The notes: generated by a model not told the origin, from the sequence alone. 64,000 nucleotides of DNA from Tanypteryx hageni (GCA_028673005.1 CM054113.1:41296117-41360116), one strand, 5' to 3'. Shown: positions 1-14,339, counted from the stretch's first letter. Numbers and translations are program-made.

Positions 1-120
1 AAATTTACACATATTTCGATAAATTCCACCATACATCCGATTTAAACGAATCGGAGAAAAGATCAAAACAAATCAAAGGCAAATGTATAAGTATCACTCG
101 TAATTACGCCAACAGGTATA

Positions 121-1125
121 TTGTTTCAAGAACGAAACCTCTTCCGACGTCGAAAGAGCTTGCGGGCATCGGAAGCCTTCGAGAAAACCTTTATCATTCC
201 ACAAAAAATCCCTTCTCCATCTTTGTTCCTTTCCTCATCCTTCCACTCCGATACCGAAACCCATTCCACTTTCTCAGAACTACTCGCAAAACAACGACAA
301 ACACACGCATCTCTCCGAGACCAATATCCTGATTTCAGTTCCGCAAAGCTCCTCCGCTATCCTCGCCTTTTCCTCCAGAACCCGAACTTCCTTCTTCACC
401 TCTCTCACCGAGCCCCTTTTTCATCTCCACTTCCCTCCGGAATCAGATACCACTTCTTCTTTAAGGCTTCATCAACTCCATTTTCCCACCTAAGGCCACA
501 ACACAAAAACGACTCCAACCTACCTACGGATTAACTTTCTCAGTCGCGTCTCCAAACGGAATTGCTCTTCTTCCTGAGCAACGTGTTGGTAGGAGGAGGA
601 AGATGGGGGCGATAAAGAGGGCGAGAGGAAGATAAGGACTAAGAGAGAGTGAAACAGAGAGTGGAAGAGAGAGATAGGGCGAAAGACAGGGAGAGAAAGA
701 AAGAGAAGCAGATGTAGAAAAATAGGAAACTCCTGAATCAAATCGCTAGAGATTCGAAATTCTCTCCCTCTAAAAACCAGAGACGCCCGGAGTAGACTGG
801 ATGGTTGGATTGCACGATGGGAGGAGTTATATGCGCGGGAGGTAGAGGGAGATATAAAGAGACAGAGAGAGAGGATGAGGGAGAAAGAAGAAGCAGTGCC
901 CGGAAAGTTTTCCGGGAGAGTAGGATTCGGAGGCGGCGGCTCAGGCGGTGGTTGGGAAAGATCAGAGGCCACCCTTTCGGGAGGAGAAGGAAGTCCCAAA
1001 TTGCGTCGGTAATTCACGAGGAATGGGGAGCGCAGATGTGGCTGACGAGTTGGCCGTGGAGATTTTCTTGGGAGGGGAGAAGGGGGAGTAGCGAGAGGCG
1101 GCGGTTCGAGAAGGGAAGCTAGCGA
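121..1125. repeat. Pyrimidine-rich then purine-rich tract pair
   Basis: About 180-540 is C/T-rich on the plus strand. About 590-1125 is G/A-rich with many GAGAGA and GGAGGA words. The switch falls between 540 and 590, where GCTCTTCTTCCTGAGC forms a small inverted repeat. Open frames on both strands here are low-complexity Ser/Pro or Arg/Glu products, not genes. Confidence 0.8.
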
Positions 1126-2215
1126 CGGTGGGTTCCTCCGGAAAAGCCATTCTCGGAGAAATTAAAATAGGTATGGGACCCGTTTTCCACGGAGCAAGAA
1201 ACAGAGGTGGGAAAGGCGGGAAATTGTCCTTTTCCGAAGATTGAGGATGCATGAACAATGAAGTTTCAGGTTGAGATTTCGTCTAATTGCGTCTTATAAG
1301 CGTTAAGTGGTCCCGGGAACGAATGTGGAGATTCTCGAAGGAAAAACGGTTCCCAAGGATTTCGACCGTTTCCCTTAATTATATTTCTCGCACGAAATAA
1401 ACCCTGCAGTTCGCGTTAATGCTTTATTAAAGGAGTCGCAACTCAAAATTTCTCCGGACTATTATATACGAAGGGACTCTGGTGGGGAGGATATTTTCAG
1501 AGGTGAATTTATTAAGCTTTATCGTAGGTGCGTACATTAATTGTACTGGCGGAGGTACATTTGCACATTTACTTGTACGCAGAATTACGGCACCGCCTAT
1601 ATTCAAGATATGGGTCGCCAAAGCTGCTAATCTTGGACTGAGGATAAGAGTGAATTTAAATGCCTGCGTAGTTTTACGTACATTCTCTGAATTAAATCAT
1701 TCCTAGAGTGTCTAATGGTTGATATGTAAAACCAGACGATGAAGTTTAATCTAAATTACAAATAGGCAAAAACTATAAAAAAAGGATTGGTTTTTGCCGA
1801 CTAGAATCGTGAAAAGGTAAATCCGATAAAACGTTATCTGAAGTAATTCAAATTTGAAAACTATAAATCAAGAATTAAAAGAAAATTCAATGCTGTAACA
1901 TCGATTAAGCTACAAAACAGAAAGAAAGACGGTTTCTCATAAAACTAAGAATCTACGTCCAAGCTCTTGAAAAATATTGTAATATTTCAATGGGAATGCT
2001 TACGCCGAAACAGGATCCTGTAACACAATCAAATTTAAAGCAATTACATACGTACGATATCAACGTTAAGAACGGAAGTTCAAGTTAATAATGAGATCCC
2101 ATGTACCCATGGACAAATAATGTATTATTCCGAGTCTTTGCCTAAAATCTTAAATCTCATTCATTGTTTATTGAGCCAGAATATCAGAAAATGAAATTGC
2201 AATAAAATATCATAA

Positions 2216-2640
2216 TTGCAAGCGCTGGTTAGAAAAAAGGCAAAAAAACAAAGAGGGTATAATGTAATTGAAAAGTTTTTGAATGAGGCTTTGTGGGAAA
2301 GAAATAATGAACTAGATGATCTAGTTAATTATAATGATTATAGGCGTAGATGTATTTTTTCATTCAAAAGAAATTTTTATGATCCCTATGACGTAAAAGA
2401 GAGAAATTTTAAACACAAACTGCAGAAGTTGCGGGAATTTTCAACCCGATTCCATAATATTTTACCAAGATATGTATAAAAAGAGTATCACGAAAGCCGT
2501 GATAAATGCTACTTGGTACTTTAAAAGAAACTGCCTCACAATATGCTGCTTCTTTTAAGTTTTTATGCCGAGGAAATAAATATTTGTTTTATGGCAGTTT
2601 TACGTTGGTAACTTCGCTAAGTGCAGCATTATTCGTCTCC
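2216..2640 (+). pseudogene. Possible PIF/Harbinger transposase relic
   Basis: An open stretch of about 87 codons (2216-2479) has non-repetitive, protein-like composition and no ATG: ELDDLVNYNDYRRR, then FYDPYDVKERNF, then LREFSTRFHNILPRY. This resembles the N-terminal region of HARBI1/PIF transposases, where a charged segment and a Pro-rich turn precede a Leu-Arg/Arg-Phe-Phe pattern. After a stop and frame change, a second segment reads KFLCRGNKYLFYGSF near 2550-2610. That recalls the Leu-Ala-Thr-Gly-x-Ser step of the same family. The catalytic D, D, E region is not visible. The match is by eye and weak; an unrelated host exon fragment or chance are the alternatives. Confidence 0.35.
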
Positions 2641-3254
2641 TAGTGACGTCATTCTCAACATTTTCAACTTAAATTCACGGCAAAAGCACTTCCCTATCGC
2701 GGTAACTCGTTTGGAAATAAAACTTCACCAGTAAATATAACTTCGTTTTGTAGGGTTAGAATGATTTACTGCGTTTCAAAACACGAAAATAATAATTAAA
2801 ATTTTAATTTACTCAGTGATATTAACAGACCATATATTAAATACGTAAGATAAATGTGACGGTTAAAAATATTGCTTTTTCTTGCCACGTGGTTATTTTT
2901 GGGACAGTAAGAAAAATTACTTTTGGAAACAAATGATGTATGCATTAATAAAAGAGCAATTTCGTGTGAGAGAACGCAAGATGAATTTACGAACCTTATT
3001 TATTATGGGAACTTTTGATCGAACAAGGAAAGAATAAATAATCCTAATAAGAAAACGAATTCAAACTCCTCTTAAAAAAAAGCCGAATTTAAATTATTTT
3101 TGTCTCACGCCCATTTATTATAACAGTATTTCACTCTTTTCCAAGGTTGAACGTCTTTGCGTTTGGCCTAAATAAACAGACTGATCGAGAAAATTGTCGT
3201 TTCCCTCGCGCAATGCTCGCTTCCTTTTGAGCCAGTCATCGCCCTCTTCCGACG

Positions 3255-5170
3255 TTTCATGACTCTTGACGGTCACGTGATCTTCCTTCCCTTTCTACCC
3301 TAACAATTCGACCTCTCCTTTCTCTCTCTCTTTGCGACCTCTCCTTTCTCCCTCTCTCTCTCTCACTCACTCCACCCCGATCCATACGCTTAAGGGATGG
3401 GTTGAGTGGAACCAGAATGACTTTCTCCCACGGCCCTTCGTCTCATCAAACCATCCGTGCCCTGGACCACTTATGCCCACGACAGAGTAAAATGGGAGTC
3501 CTCTCTCTCTCCCCCCACCCTCCACGGTTCCAAAGCGCCTGCCAACCAGGCAACCTGCCACATCCCCATTACCATCCTTCCCTTTTCTCTCCCATCCACC
3601 ACCTTCCATGCGACACCTCATGGCCCGTCCCGAAATCTACCTCTTTTATTATAACTTCTATCCCCATTTGTCTTATCTCTCTCTCCTTCCTTTATTTCTC
3701 CTATTTCCCTCGCCGAATATAATAAAGTATTTAGATAGACTTTCAATCATTCAAAGTCATATTGGCTTAATTTCAAACTAAACATAATTTACCACTTTGT
3801 TAATTTTTTGAGTAACGCTGGTATGAAATTTTAACAACCTGAATTTCGAAGTCCATTGGCCATATTTTTCGCCATTCATTTTTTTTGTTTTATTCACTTA
3901 TAAATGTAGAAAAGTGAAAAAATATAAATTTTATGGATACATTTGTTAAATAAAATGAGATACCTAGTAGTAGTAGATCAATGGGTGCTAGTTCCACATT
4001 ATTTAACATACGGTTTCCCCTATTACGTAGTTTCACCGAGTGACGGCCTCGGCAGTGGATTTTAAATTCTTATTCTGTGATTCAGAGAGTTAAGAATGAA
4101 TTGCTATAATAAATTTCCTATCAGGCGTTTTGTATTTTAGTCATTATTTAATAGCCAAACTGGGTTGTCTATTAGAAATAATTATTTTGTCTGTGTCTTT
4201 CTGTCACCTTTGTGTATACTTTACGATATATCATAAACTATCTAAATTTATATAAGTATTGTCCATCATTGGAGTAATTTTTATTTATTACATCTTCAAA
4301 AAGAGACTTCTCCAATGATGGAAAGTTACATCATCTTGTAAAGTCTCAATCCCCAGTTTGCAAAACAAGCAACCCAGCGGTGACCTCCGTACTTCGTAAA
4401 GCTCAATGGTATCATATACTTTGAGGTCTTCTTTCACCATTCCCGTAGAACTTTACGCAGTTGTAGCTTTATCGGTTCCATTTCTCGGTGCTTAAAACTT
4501 TTCGTCATCCACCCACCAAACGGTCCTTTGTCTCAATGCAATCAATTTTTTGTGCTTTCGGCTCTTCGACATCTATATTACAAGAGGACTTCCATTTTTA
4601 CGGTTCAAATCCTTACCGCCATTTTCCTTCCCAAGGCATTTCTCCTTCTTCTATCTCCATTTTCCGATTCAGACCAACTGAAATTCTTATGCCGTACTTG
4701 ACGCTTCTCATTCGGCTTGTCGCCGTATCAATGTCTCTCTATTATCGTTTCTCTCGTCTGCTAGTTCCGTTTCCTCTTTCACGTTGACCCGACCCTCAAG
4801 ACTGAGGCTGTTCCTTTCCTTCCTTGCCGCATTCTGCCTCTCACTTGTTCTTTTTGACCCACCTTCATCCACCACTCACCAAACCAGTGACCTTCGTGCT
4901 TCCCTTTTAAACCCTCCTAACCTTACCCTTCGTCTCATTCCCGTCCACATCTCTCGATTTTTCCGCACGACTCTCTCTCTCTTTCTCTCCCACTCTTTCC
5001 CTCCGCCATTACGAGTTTTGAGAGCCGCTAAAACAATTTCCTTCTATTCTTTTATTTTTGCGCCCTCTTAAACTTCGTCCCCGTGCTCGTTCCCCGACGC
5101 CGCTCCCTCGATCCTTCTATCTACTTCCCTCCCCTTCCTCTTTCTCCTCCTTTTCTCATTCGGAAGAATT
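3255..5170 (+). repeat. Pyrimidine-rich tracts (3255-3720 and 4440-5170)
   Basis: Two C/T-rich blocks on the plus strand, with TCTCTC and CCTTCC words, separated by AT-rich sequence (3725-4440) that contains the hairpin at 4262-4322. No exon-like interruptions were seen. Confidence 0.75.
4262..4322. repeat. Short hairpin, 13-bp perfect stem
   Basis: TCCATCATTGGAG at 4262-4274 and its exact reverse complement at 4310-4322 flank a 35-base loop. No other structure around it was recognised. Could be a MITE remnant or chance in AT-rich DNA. Confidence 0.45.
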
Positions 5171-5174
5171 CGTT

Positions 5175-8100
5175 TGGAACTACTCGGGCCTGGTAAGGGG
5201 AATGAAACTTTTTCCCGATAACCGACCATAACACCTTCCCCCTTAGCCCGTTCTCGTATATCACGCTATGCACTTGGAGGTGAATTGCGGGGGAGAAGAA
5301 CGTTCGCCCTGGAGTAGATTAGGAGGGTTTTGGGATGGCCGACGCATTACTCTCAGCATTTTTTCCGAGTTTTACTGAAATAATGGAAACTCAAAAAGTA
5401 TTTGTCAGCTTACTATAACTACACATAACATAAATACTTTATAACATAAAACATTAAATGCTTTGATGACGAGTTAGCATGATTCAAATTTAAACAGAAG
5501 ATTCTTTCAACAATTTCTCCGAGTATTTAGAGAAATTAAACTTATCTAAGAAATCCATCTCTCAAATTGTATTTCGCAGTTACAGGAAACGCTACAGTAA
5601 CATACCCTTTCACCAGACCTCGGAGCCAAATGGATCAGAAAATCCAGTTTTATGAATGGATCAGTTCATTTTCTTAGATTCAATCTCGCTCCTTAAAGCC
5701 ATTCTCACCTCCAATGGAAAATGGTAATTCGTTCGTTATGGCGCGTTGATTGTGCCACCTATCATCATATATCTTATCGAAATTTGCCCTTATCTCCAAC
5801 GAGAGAGGTGGGTTAGAACCATTTTTCCAATTTGGCAGAATCGATTTTTCCATATCTTTTTAATCTATCTTCACACAGTCATTGGAATAAAACACTTCAC
5901 GAGGAAACTTACTAAAATCGATTTTCAGACATTATGTAAGGACGATATAGTGCTATCCATACCTAATCATACATACGCCGACACATTATAATGTAAGTCA
6001 AGCACCATCGGATCGGATTAATTCGGTGATTGTAGTTGAAAATGATAACTGATGTAGTATTTGCTATAACTAATGGCTGCTTTGTCCACCGTGACTTGTT
6101 AAAAAGTCACAAAACAGTACTACTGTTGAGATATGTGGAGTCAAAGATTTTAGGATGAAAAGAAAACGGATTATAGATTCAACATAGGAACGCTCGAGAA
6201 GACAATCCTATGCGTAGGTTTTGGGATGCAAAGAAATATATTCATGCAATAGGAAATAGTAAAAAATCATGTAAAATAAACAGTTATGCATTTTATCTGC
6301 TGATATCAGATTAGAGTAGCAAGAACAACTGAGACGGAATAGTAATAAAATTGTTTAAAGCAACAATTTGCAAGCATGTGCAAAGGGGTGGATGGAAGCA
6401 GTATCAATTTTCTATCAGTAACTTGAACCATTATATATCTAAACAATGTAATTCATACGAAATATTTTTTGCCTATTGAAATAAAGACCAAAAAGGAAAA
6501 TCTCAATTAAGTTTGAAGGAAAAGAGGTATTGTTAAAAAATGCGGAAATTATATTTTTCTTCGTTTTATGTAGCTTTAGGTAACAATCAAAGTGTGAACA
6601 AAATCAGAAATAAATAATGAAGGAAAGATTTCACTCACACTTGTGTATTTAATTCACATCTTATGAGAGTCCCTCGAAATTAACAGAATTTCACAGAACC
6701 GCCACTGTTTTGCCGTTTTTTCTCTTTTTCTCTCGCATCTCCATTTACAGCATCTCTATAAACTTCCCAATCACGCCCACTTATACTCTCTAGCGACGAT
6801 CCGTCGGAGTGAGCAACGAAACAGTTGAACATCGCGCATCCACTCGGATGTACAATCACTCGTCATGGAAGAATGGTTGGGAGGGGGATGAGAAGAAGAA
6901 AAAAGAAGGGACCAAGATTCAACCAACCACACATCGTCGACTTTCAAAGAGTTAAACGAAAGAAATTCGGCATCCGAGAGAAAGAGGATCTCATCGCAGG
7001 ATAATTTCCATGGATTTTAATCAATCAATTGCACAGATATTATGACAGGGTCTAACATTCGACTTACACGATAGTACTACGGGAAAAATAAAATAAGTAG
7101 CACCAAATAATAAATTCGCTAATAGAATCATTTCTAAAATATTTGCATCGAGAGCGTAAGACGTTTTAATGAGAATATGGTTTACTGTGTTTCAATGCGG
7201 TTTTTATAATTTCCGTTTAGGTTTAGAACAAAAAGCAAAGAAGTTTACGACCTTATCTGCTCACAAAAAAATCAACAGAAAACGGATCAATTGTGTGTGA
7301 AAAACTGGCCAAATTCAAAGTATCCCAAATGTATCGTTTGAAATTCATCAAGATACGAAGCAGGAGATATTCTGCAATGTTAAATAACTTTTTGTATTAT
7401 CCTAACTATATAAATAAAGGGATATGGCCAGTTCAGAGCTGCCATCATTTTAACAACCGGTTCTCTAAAAATTAAACATTTATTTTAACAAAAAGACAAA
7501 AAAAATATTTCAATATATAGATAACTTATAACATTCTCTTTGAAAAATAAATCTTCCATTATTATTATTTTAGTGCTGCTAGAGCACAAAAATATTTCAG
7601 TTATAACATTAACTTATTGTTTAATAATAGCTAACTTGCAAGAAATTAAGAAACTAAATTACCAAGGATTTCTTAGTTTTCATTGTATATTTTGACTCTG
7701 AGGCGGTTAATTTTTCAACAGAACTTCATAAGCTTTTTCAATCAGCTAGCACACGGTTCTAAAAGGTTTTCAAAATTTAACTACCGATTTCTGCGAACCG
7801 GCCCCAGCTCAGCACTGTGTATGATTGTTTACAAAATGTCAGTGTTATTTCATTTACCAATTCAATGTCAAAGATTTGAAAATGTGGAGGATATCAAGTT
7901 TCTTGGCATTGCATATTAATTAAGATAATTTGATATATTAAAGGAGAATACAAAATTAACCAAGCTTAGATAAAATGATGACATAGATTTCTCTGAAAGA
8001 TACACAAGTATTAAAATTTTAGACTTTCAGTAGCACAACACTCACATTTAGTAAGCTCAAGGATAGCCAAAAAGAAATGAGTAGTCGAGAAAACGGTCCT

Positions 8101-8920
8101 AGGCAACACAACGCTGCCATTTTTGCGAACGTCACGGAGAAAAACAACAAGATAGTAGTTTTAAGCCAAAAACATATATACCTTTTAAAAGAGGCAAAAT
8201 TTTATATTTTTCAATTACTTTGTTGACGGATATGCAGTCATTATTCCTTTTGTGCTGCTTTGATGACATTACCAGGTCGCTCGTTCCGAGTCGGTTTAAT
8301 TGCCCATGTAATTCCGGCACGCAAACGGAAATGACGCGGGAGAGAAAGCTGAAAAAGGGGGTTACGTCGGCGCGAATAAAGAAGTAGAAAGAGGAAGTGC
8401 CTTTAAGAATCACTCATCCAGGACGACAAAGTGAGCTGGTGAAATGTAGTGAAAAGAATCAAAAAGCGAAAAACGAAACCCTGTGGGTGTAGAACGCGAC
8501 TACACGACTTGTAAAAAGCCTCCTTATTTACCTCTCATCTCCGTGACTGTAAAAGGAATCGAAGAAATATCGAAAAAATAGAACAGCAAAAAAATAAAGA
8601 AATAATCGAAAAAACCGAAATAAATCGAATAAAAATCTAATGGAAAAAAACAAAAAATAAAAATGTGCTCTGAAGGAAAAAATCTCAAGTGACCCAAATA
8701 TAAAACCTAGGCAAAATGATTATCGAACCGATATGCAAAGCAAATAGCTTTTCTAAACTAAAACAACCAAAGCGCAGTTTAGGGATGGGAGTGGAGTCGC
8801 TAAAAAACGACTTGCGTGCGATCCTAATTAACCGTAGCGTAGGGCGGAAGCACGGCCACACGAGTCGGTAATCGAAAAAGAAAAACAAGCGAGGTTGTTG
8901 GTGCGTAAAAGATCAAGAGA
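5175..8920. other. AT-rich sequence, nothing recognised
   Basis: No protein-like frame, RNA gene or clear repeat beyond A-rich runs (for example 8570-8670, with repeated AATCGAAA words) and a small 7-bp hairpin at 6091-6110. Confidence 0.6.
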
Positions 8921-8924
8921 GCAG

Positions 8925-10235
8925 TGAGAGAGAGAGAGAGAGAGAGAGCCACAAACAGGAGAATGATAGGCTCGGATTGATGAAAAAATACGAGAATCGT
9001 TTAAAAAACAAAAACAACACAGCCCCCTGTATATCACATGGGCGTAAGATTATAGGGAGAGAGAGAGGAAATGAGAGGGAGAGTAAATAAAAGAGGGAGG
9101 GAGAGAGATGGGAGGGAGAGAGATCGGAGGAGGAGAAAACCGGGTCAAGTGACAATTGAAGTTCGCTTTTGTGTCTACACGGATAGGTTTCAAAAAGTGG
9201 TGTGAGGCAGGGATTGGAAAGATAGAAGGGGTACTTCGCGTGTGAAGGTGGTCGAATCTCTCCCTTCCAACTCCACCGACCTCCCACTGTCGGTTATGGA
9301 CAAAGAACTTCTCCAGCCCGTGGTGAAAAATGGTGCGGAGAAATTTTCAGACGAGGGGAGAGAGAGAGTAAGGGTTAGGAAGGGAAGGCTGGCTGGTTGC
9401 GAGAAATCGGCCGGGGAAAGTCGGATAAGCCACGTTTGGTGGCAGCGTCGGATGGAGAGAGAGGAAAAAACCGAGAGGTTACAACATTTGTCAATTTTTT
9501 TTATTCGAAGGACGGAGCGAGGAGGGTATTATTACTCCCCGAATTTTTTTTTGCACGCTCGCATTCTCATGATGAAGCCGTACAGGAATGAAGCATGAAA
9601 GGGAACGGGATGGGAAAGAGAGGGAGGGAGGAGAAAAGCTAGAGCGAGACCTCACAAAAAATCATAATAACGCTAGCAAAAATGGATGTGCGTGAGGGTG
9701 GAGAAGATGAGGGAGGGTGTTACGAGAGGAGGAGGAGATATACGTTGGGTTTGGCGGTGTAACCCTCCAGTCCTTTCCCTCATCCCATCCCTCTCTCCTC
9801 CTCTTCTCTCTCACCCTATGCATGGAGCTGTGAAGTCAGACCGCTGTCGCCAACGGGCTCGTTGGACACGGGCTATAACCCTACCACACCGCATTACCCC
9901 AATCTATCCTACCACCCACTCACACCTCCCTCCCTCCGACCACCCACTTCTCCTCCATTCCGTCGGCCCACGCCCACCTTCCACCCTCACCCCTCCCAAA
10001 CTCCCTTCATCCACCCACACACACCTCATTCGGCCATTTTACTCCCAATGTATGTGATCCCAGTTCACTCTCTCTCTCCGAGTTGCCAAATGAGCAGCCA
10101 TTGTAAATTGGTGTCCGAAACTGCCGGATAGTTTTCATGGAATTCCAGTATCTCTCTCTCTCTCTAACACTTTTCTCTCTCCGTTTCCCTTCCTCTACTC
10201 TTCCCATCCCACCGTGCTTTCTCTCTTCCTCGTCC
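8925..10235. repeat. Purine-rich then pyrimidine-rich tract pair
   Basis: GA-rich at 8925-9130 and 9340-9730, switching to C/T-rich at 9760-10235 (CCCACC, CTCTCTC). The switch lies within about 30 bases around 9735-9760 (TACGTTGGGTTTGGCGGTG). Confidence 0.8.
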
Positions 10236-11231
10236 GATGTATTTTTTAACGGTGATATGCGTACGAGTGTATGCGCGCGAACGACTTGGTGTCCTATGGA
10301 GAAAAATAAACGAAAACGATCGTTGGTTTTTCGCACGAAAGATTAAGAAAAAAGCGACCTTTCTTTATTGAGTGATAATTTTCGTAGATCTATCGTCGAC
10401 GCCAGCAAAATTCCGCCGTTTTGGGGTAGCCGAGCGAGGATCTCATATATTAACAAAGCGTTTTAAATTGTGGAGCAGGAAAACACCGGCTTTTCAACAG
10501 AGACAGTTTAGTTAATAACGGAAAACAGGTATGCATTTACGTATTTATAAGTATTTATCTGTATGTAAAGAGACACATATAATACATACATATAGTTTCA
10601 AGGGCGTTGTCTCGATTTTGAATATAACTATTACCCAGTACTATGCAGTTGTAAAGTAAATCATTCCGAAGCATTTTGCGTGGAAGTGTGTCCCAACTCG
10701 CTTAGGTTATAGCTCCATTCCGGTCGTTTGTAAGCCAACAATTCCAAGGGTTTAAGGGTAAAAATGACCGTCATCTAGATCAGTAGCTCAAGCTACGTAA
10801 ATATATTACAATACCGCAACGCTTATGCGGATGAAACGACTCCTTTGGTTGTAAACAACAGATTTATCGTCGTTGCAAAGATAAAACGTCTGGTAAATGG
10901 GATGAAAATTCCATTTATCAACTTCCGTAACGGTAATATATAACTTAATTGCATCATTTTAGGTGTAGACTGTAATGAAGATCGTTCAAAATTAATCACT
11001 TTAAATTCGTTTCATTCATCGAAAATTTGAACAGTTGCATTTCAAAGGCAAGGAGAGCTATTTTATATTATCACTCTAAGAGAGGCATAAAAACGGGGGA
11101 TTATTTTTTTAATATCAAGAACAAACTATATCACCAATGACAATTCAAATTAAAATTCCTTGAAGGGATATTTATAACGTTAACTACTTCGCAACACCGA
11201 TAGCCCTTTACCGGAGAAAACGCGGAATTCC

Positions 11232-11233
<2 letters not shown>

Positions 11234-11293
<60 letters not shown>
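11234..11293. repeat. (AT)n microsatellite, about 60 bp
   Basis: Uninterrupted AT dinucleotides. Translated, this gives alternating Tyr-Ile, which should not be read as protein. Confidence 0.98.
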
Positions 11294-11295
<2 letters not shown>

Positions 11296-12471
11296 TTTTT
11301 TTTCCGGGACAAAAGATTCGAGAAAAACCTTAATAACGCGACGAAAAGTTTTTGTTTCGTCGAGTCGCCAATTCACCCGAAAAAAGAAACCTTTAGCCAT
11401 CGCCAATTTTTTTGACCCGAGATCTTAAACGCAAACAAAATATACACAAACACGCGTCCGAATTCATCGAAAACATTTCCTCTTTGAAAAGAAGTCGGAG
11501 GAGCGAAACGACAAAAGGGGCGCACATGAAGGAAGGAAGACGCGAAAGAACGATGGCATAAACTATGGAAACAGAGAGATAGGAATTTCTCGGAGAAATA
11601 TAAAAGGGCAAACGGCGCCCGAAGCGAGATGGGAAGGACATCGAGGAGAAGAAGAGACATAAATTCGGGAGGAGTAAATAAAGCAAGGCTTAGAACGAGA
11701 GACCGAAAGTATCCGCAAAGTCGGGGAAGAAAGGAGACAATGGATACGCGAGGTGAAAAAAGGCAACCTGATATTGGAGCAAAGAAAAAGACAAAGAAGG
11801 GAAAAAATATCGGACGGATAAGGCCGTATTGAATATTTCGAGGGATTTATGAGAAATCGATAAACGGGAGAAATTCTCGGGTTGCATCGAGATAGGAATA
11901 CGCGTTGCATTTCAACACTTTCCCTTTATTTATGGAACTGGACAATAAACGAGAGTTACGATTGCCTACTCACGGAGGAGACGTGGACGGGTTCGATGTA
12001 CGCCGAAGAGAAGAACTGCGTTATATCGCCGAGATATTGCCATTCATCGCTGTTTACACGTGTGAACGCTAGCTAAAATGTGGCAAGAGAAATGTTCCCT
12101 TAAAAAGTTACGATAGCTACAAAAAATACCTACATTGTGTGATACGGCTCATTTTGATCCAACTCATCATTCATAAGTAATGTTTATTAAATAGTTCATA
12201 TAATACATAATACAATACAACCTACTCTCATTTTGCTTATAGTTCTGAAGGTTGACAGTGAACATCAACAACGTTATACGTTTTTACTAAGTTTCGGGAT
12301 TTCACTAAAAAAAGAATAACGTTAATATTTTTATATAATTACGTAGAAGTTTAAAAATTTTAATAATTATTTTATAAACTTTGACAAACTTTGATAAAAG
12401 AGAAACTATGTATCTATTTGTTTATTCTTGGTTTTAGACAATTAAAATTAATTTTGAGTGCATAGTACGCA

Positions 12472-12637
12472 GTGAATTGTACACGATTGTATCTTACAAG
12501 ATTGACGAAAACGCTTAATTGGATTGAGATATTTATAAATTTAACTGCAAGTCAATTAAACATGCAACTGCCCAACGAGAATTTAGAGAAATATGGCCAA
12601 CGCCTTGAAACTGGCATGAAAGACATCACGGTAAGTA
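12472..12637 (+). other. Protein-like open segment ending in a strong splice donor (unassigned)
   Basis: An open frame ends ACG|GTAAGTAAG at about 12628-12638, a near-consensus plus-strand 5' splice site. The last part, NLTASQLNMQLPNENLEKYG, has the flavour of retrotransposon Gag helices or of a small host exon. No acceptor or partner exon was identified. It lies antisense to Camta. It may be chance. Confidence 0.2.
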
Positions 12638-14339
12638 AGCATTCATTTTTATGCATATTCTCTAGGTAGCGTTGGGAATGATTCTCACCAAACCCATGAA
12701 TTTTTAGCGTCAGTACGCTTACAGTAACTATTTGAAGCAGAGGAGACAGTAAGTCTACGGAGGAAAATGGGATATGTAGATACTTCTACGCAAAAGTAAG
12801 AACATTTTTCAATTGCCAAGCTTTGTAAAATGGAGGCAGGCTCAGGATACGGGACTATTGCACTCGTCATCCTATTCGTCTACTTTTGAATATTTTGCTT
12901 ACATTCCCCTATAAATACGATACTCGCAGATAACTGTAAATGCAATAACGTTTGGCATTCGTGGAAATGTGGAGGAGTGATCAGGGCGAAGTGAGAAGGG
13001 ATAGGAGACGTGCGGTATTGGATTTGCGTAAAAGCAAGGGCGTGCATGCGAGAGGAAATTCCTCGAGACACGAGGTAAAGGGATTCCGTCCTTTAAGAAG
13101 TCTACGCGGGAAAGAAAGGGAGCACTTATGGGAATATTTTTCCATTTGCGGGAATGTGGGGTTCTTTCCTCCTCTAGTTTCTTCGGCAGTACACCACGAG
13201 GCGAAAACAAAAACATCCATTTTCGACAGGGAATACACTTGTCAAATTTTGATACCCGTCAACCCCAATAGAAAAATTGTATAGTTTACAAAGAGGCGAA
13301 GAAATAAAATAATAAAAAATAAATAAAAAATAAAAATAATCGAATGTCGAAAGAATAAGATCACAAATAGACGTAGGAACTGCACCTAGCTGAAAAATAA
13401 TTAAAAACGAACTGCCGTCAATAAAAATTCAAGAACTCCTTATTTTCCTTAATAATAATAATGTGATAAAGTCGAAATTCAAAAACGCAAAAACGGAGAA
13501 ATTGTTCGTTCGATTGGGGCAAATTAAAAGAGAAAATGATCGAGTGTCAACAATTGTGGATAATGAAACAAAGTGTCAAATTCAATAGAGAGAGAGAGAT
13601 ATATGTGCGTTATTGCAACATAAAATCCGATGACTATTAAATGGAAATTAGATGACGAAAACGCAATGATAACGATGAGAAGGCAAATAACGATAGAGAA
13701 TGGCATAAATGAAATGAATAATGAGGGTGAAATGGGAGGTAGGACGGCAAAAAGAGATAAAATATGAAGACGTTAGAAAAATATGGGGCAGGAAAAATTG
13801 TTGAGAAATCTTTCCATCGAAACCAGAAGATAAATAACAACAGAGATGATTTATAAATGATCCAACTTTTCATACTCCAAAGAGTATAATAATAATAAAA
13901 TTACACAGTTTGGGAAACATTCTTCAATAGACGCTATCTAAACAGCCAATGAGGATAATCTAATCCAGAACCGACTTCTCTAAACAAATATAGATTATAA
14001 CAAAAGTTTTGTTTATCGATTAAAATCATTCTGATCGCATAAGAAGGTTTCCCATGCTTGGATAACTGTAGTATACGATCTATTCGCAAGAGACAGAATA
14101 AACGATCGGTACATATTATAATACTTTTAATTTGATGGGAATATATGCAGGGAATCTCTATACAACATCAGTCCATCGATATTGCATCCATTACGACATT
14201 TCGAATAAAAATTTGCATATTTAATCAAACCGAAAACCTGAGATTGGGCTTCGTGTTGTATGACATAAGGAAAACGGATGAAAAAACGAAAAAATAACAT
14301 AAGCAGAAGAAATGGTCTGGATAAAGCTTTGTTTTCGTC

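Larger units (their letters stand above)
10240..14335. other. AT-rich sequence with (AT)n, little else
   Basis: Apart from the microsatellite at 11234-11293 and the unassigned segment 12472-12637 I see no gene. 11300-12000 is purine-rich with frequent CGAAA words. 13290-13480 is an A/T-only stretch of AATAAA-like words. Confidence 0.55.

Noticed and set aside
121..1258. Overlapping open frames of 98-165 codons at the left edge
   Set aside because: Low-complexity Ser/Pro or Arg/Glu products from the tract pair. No exon signals or known motifs.
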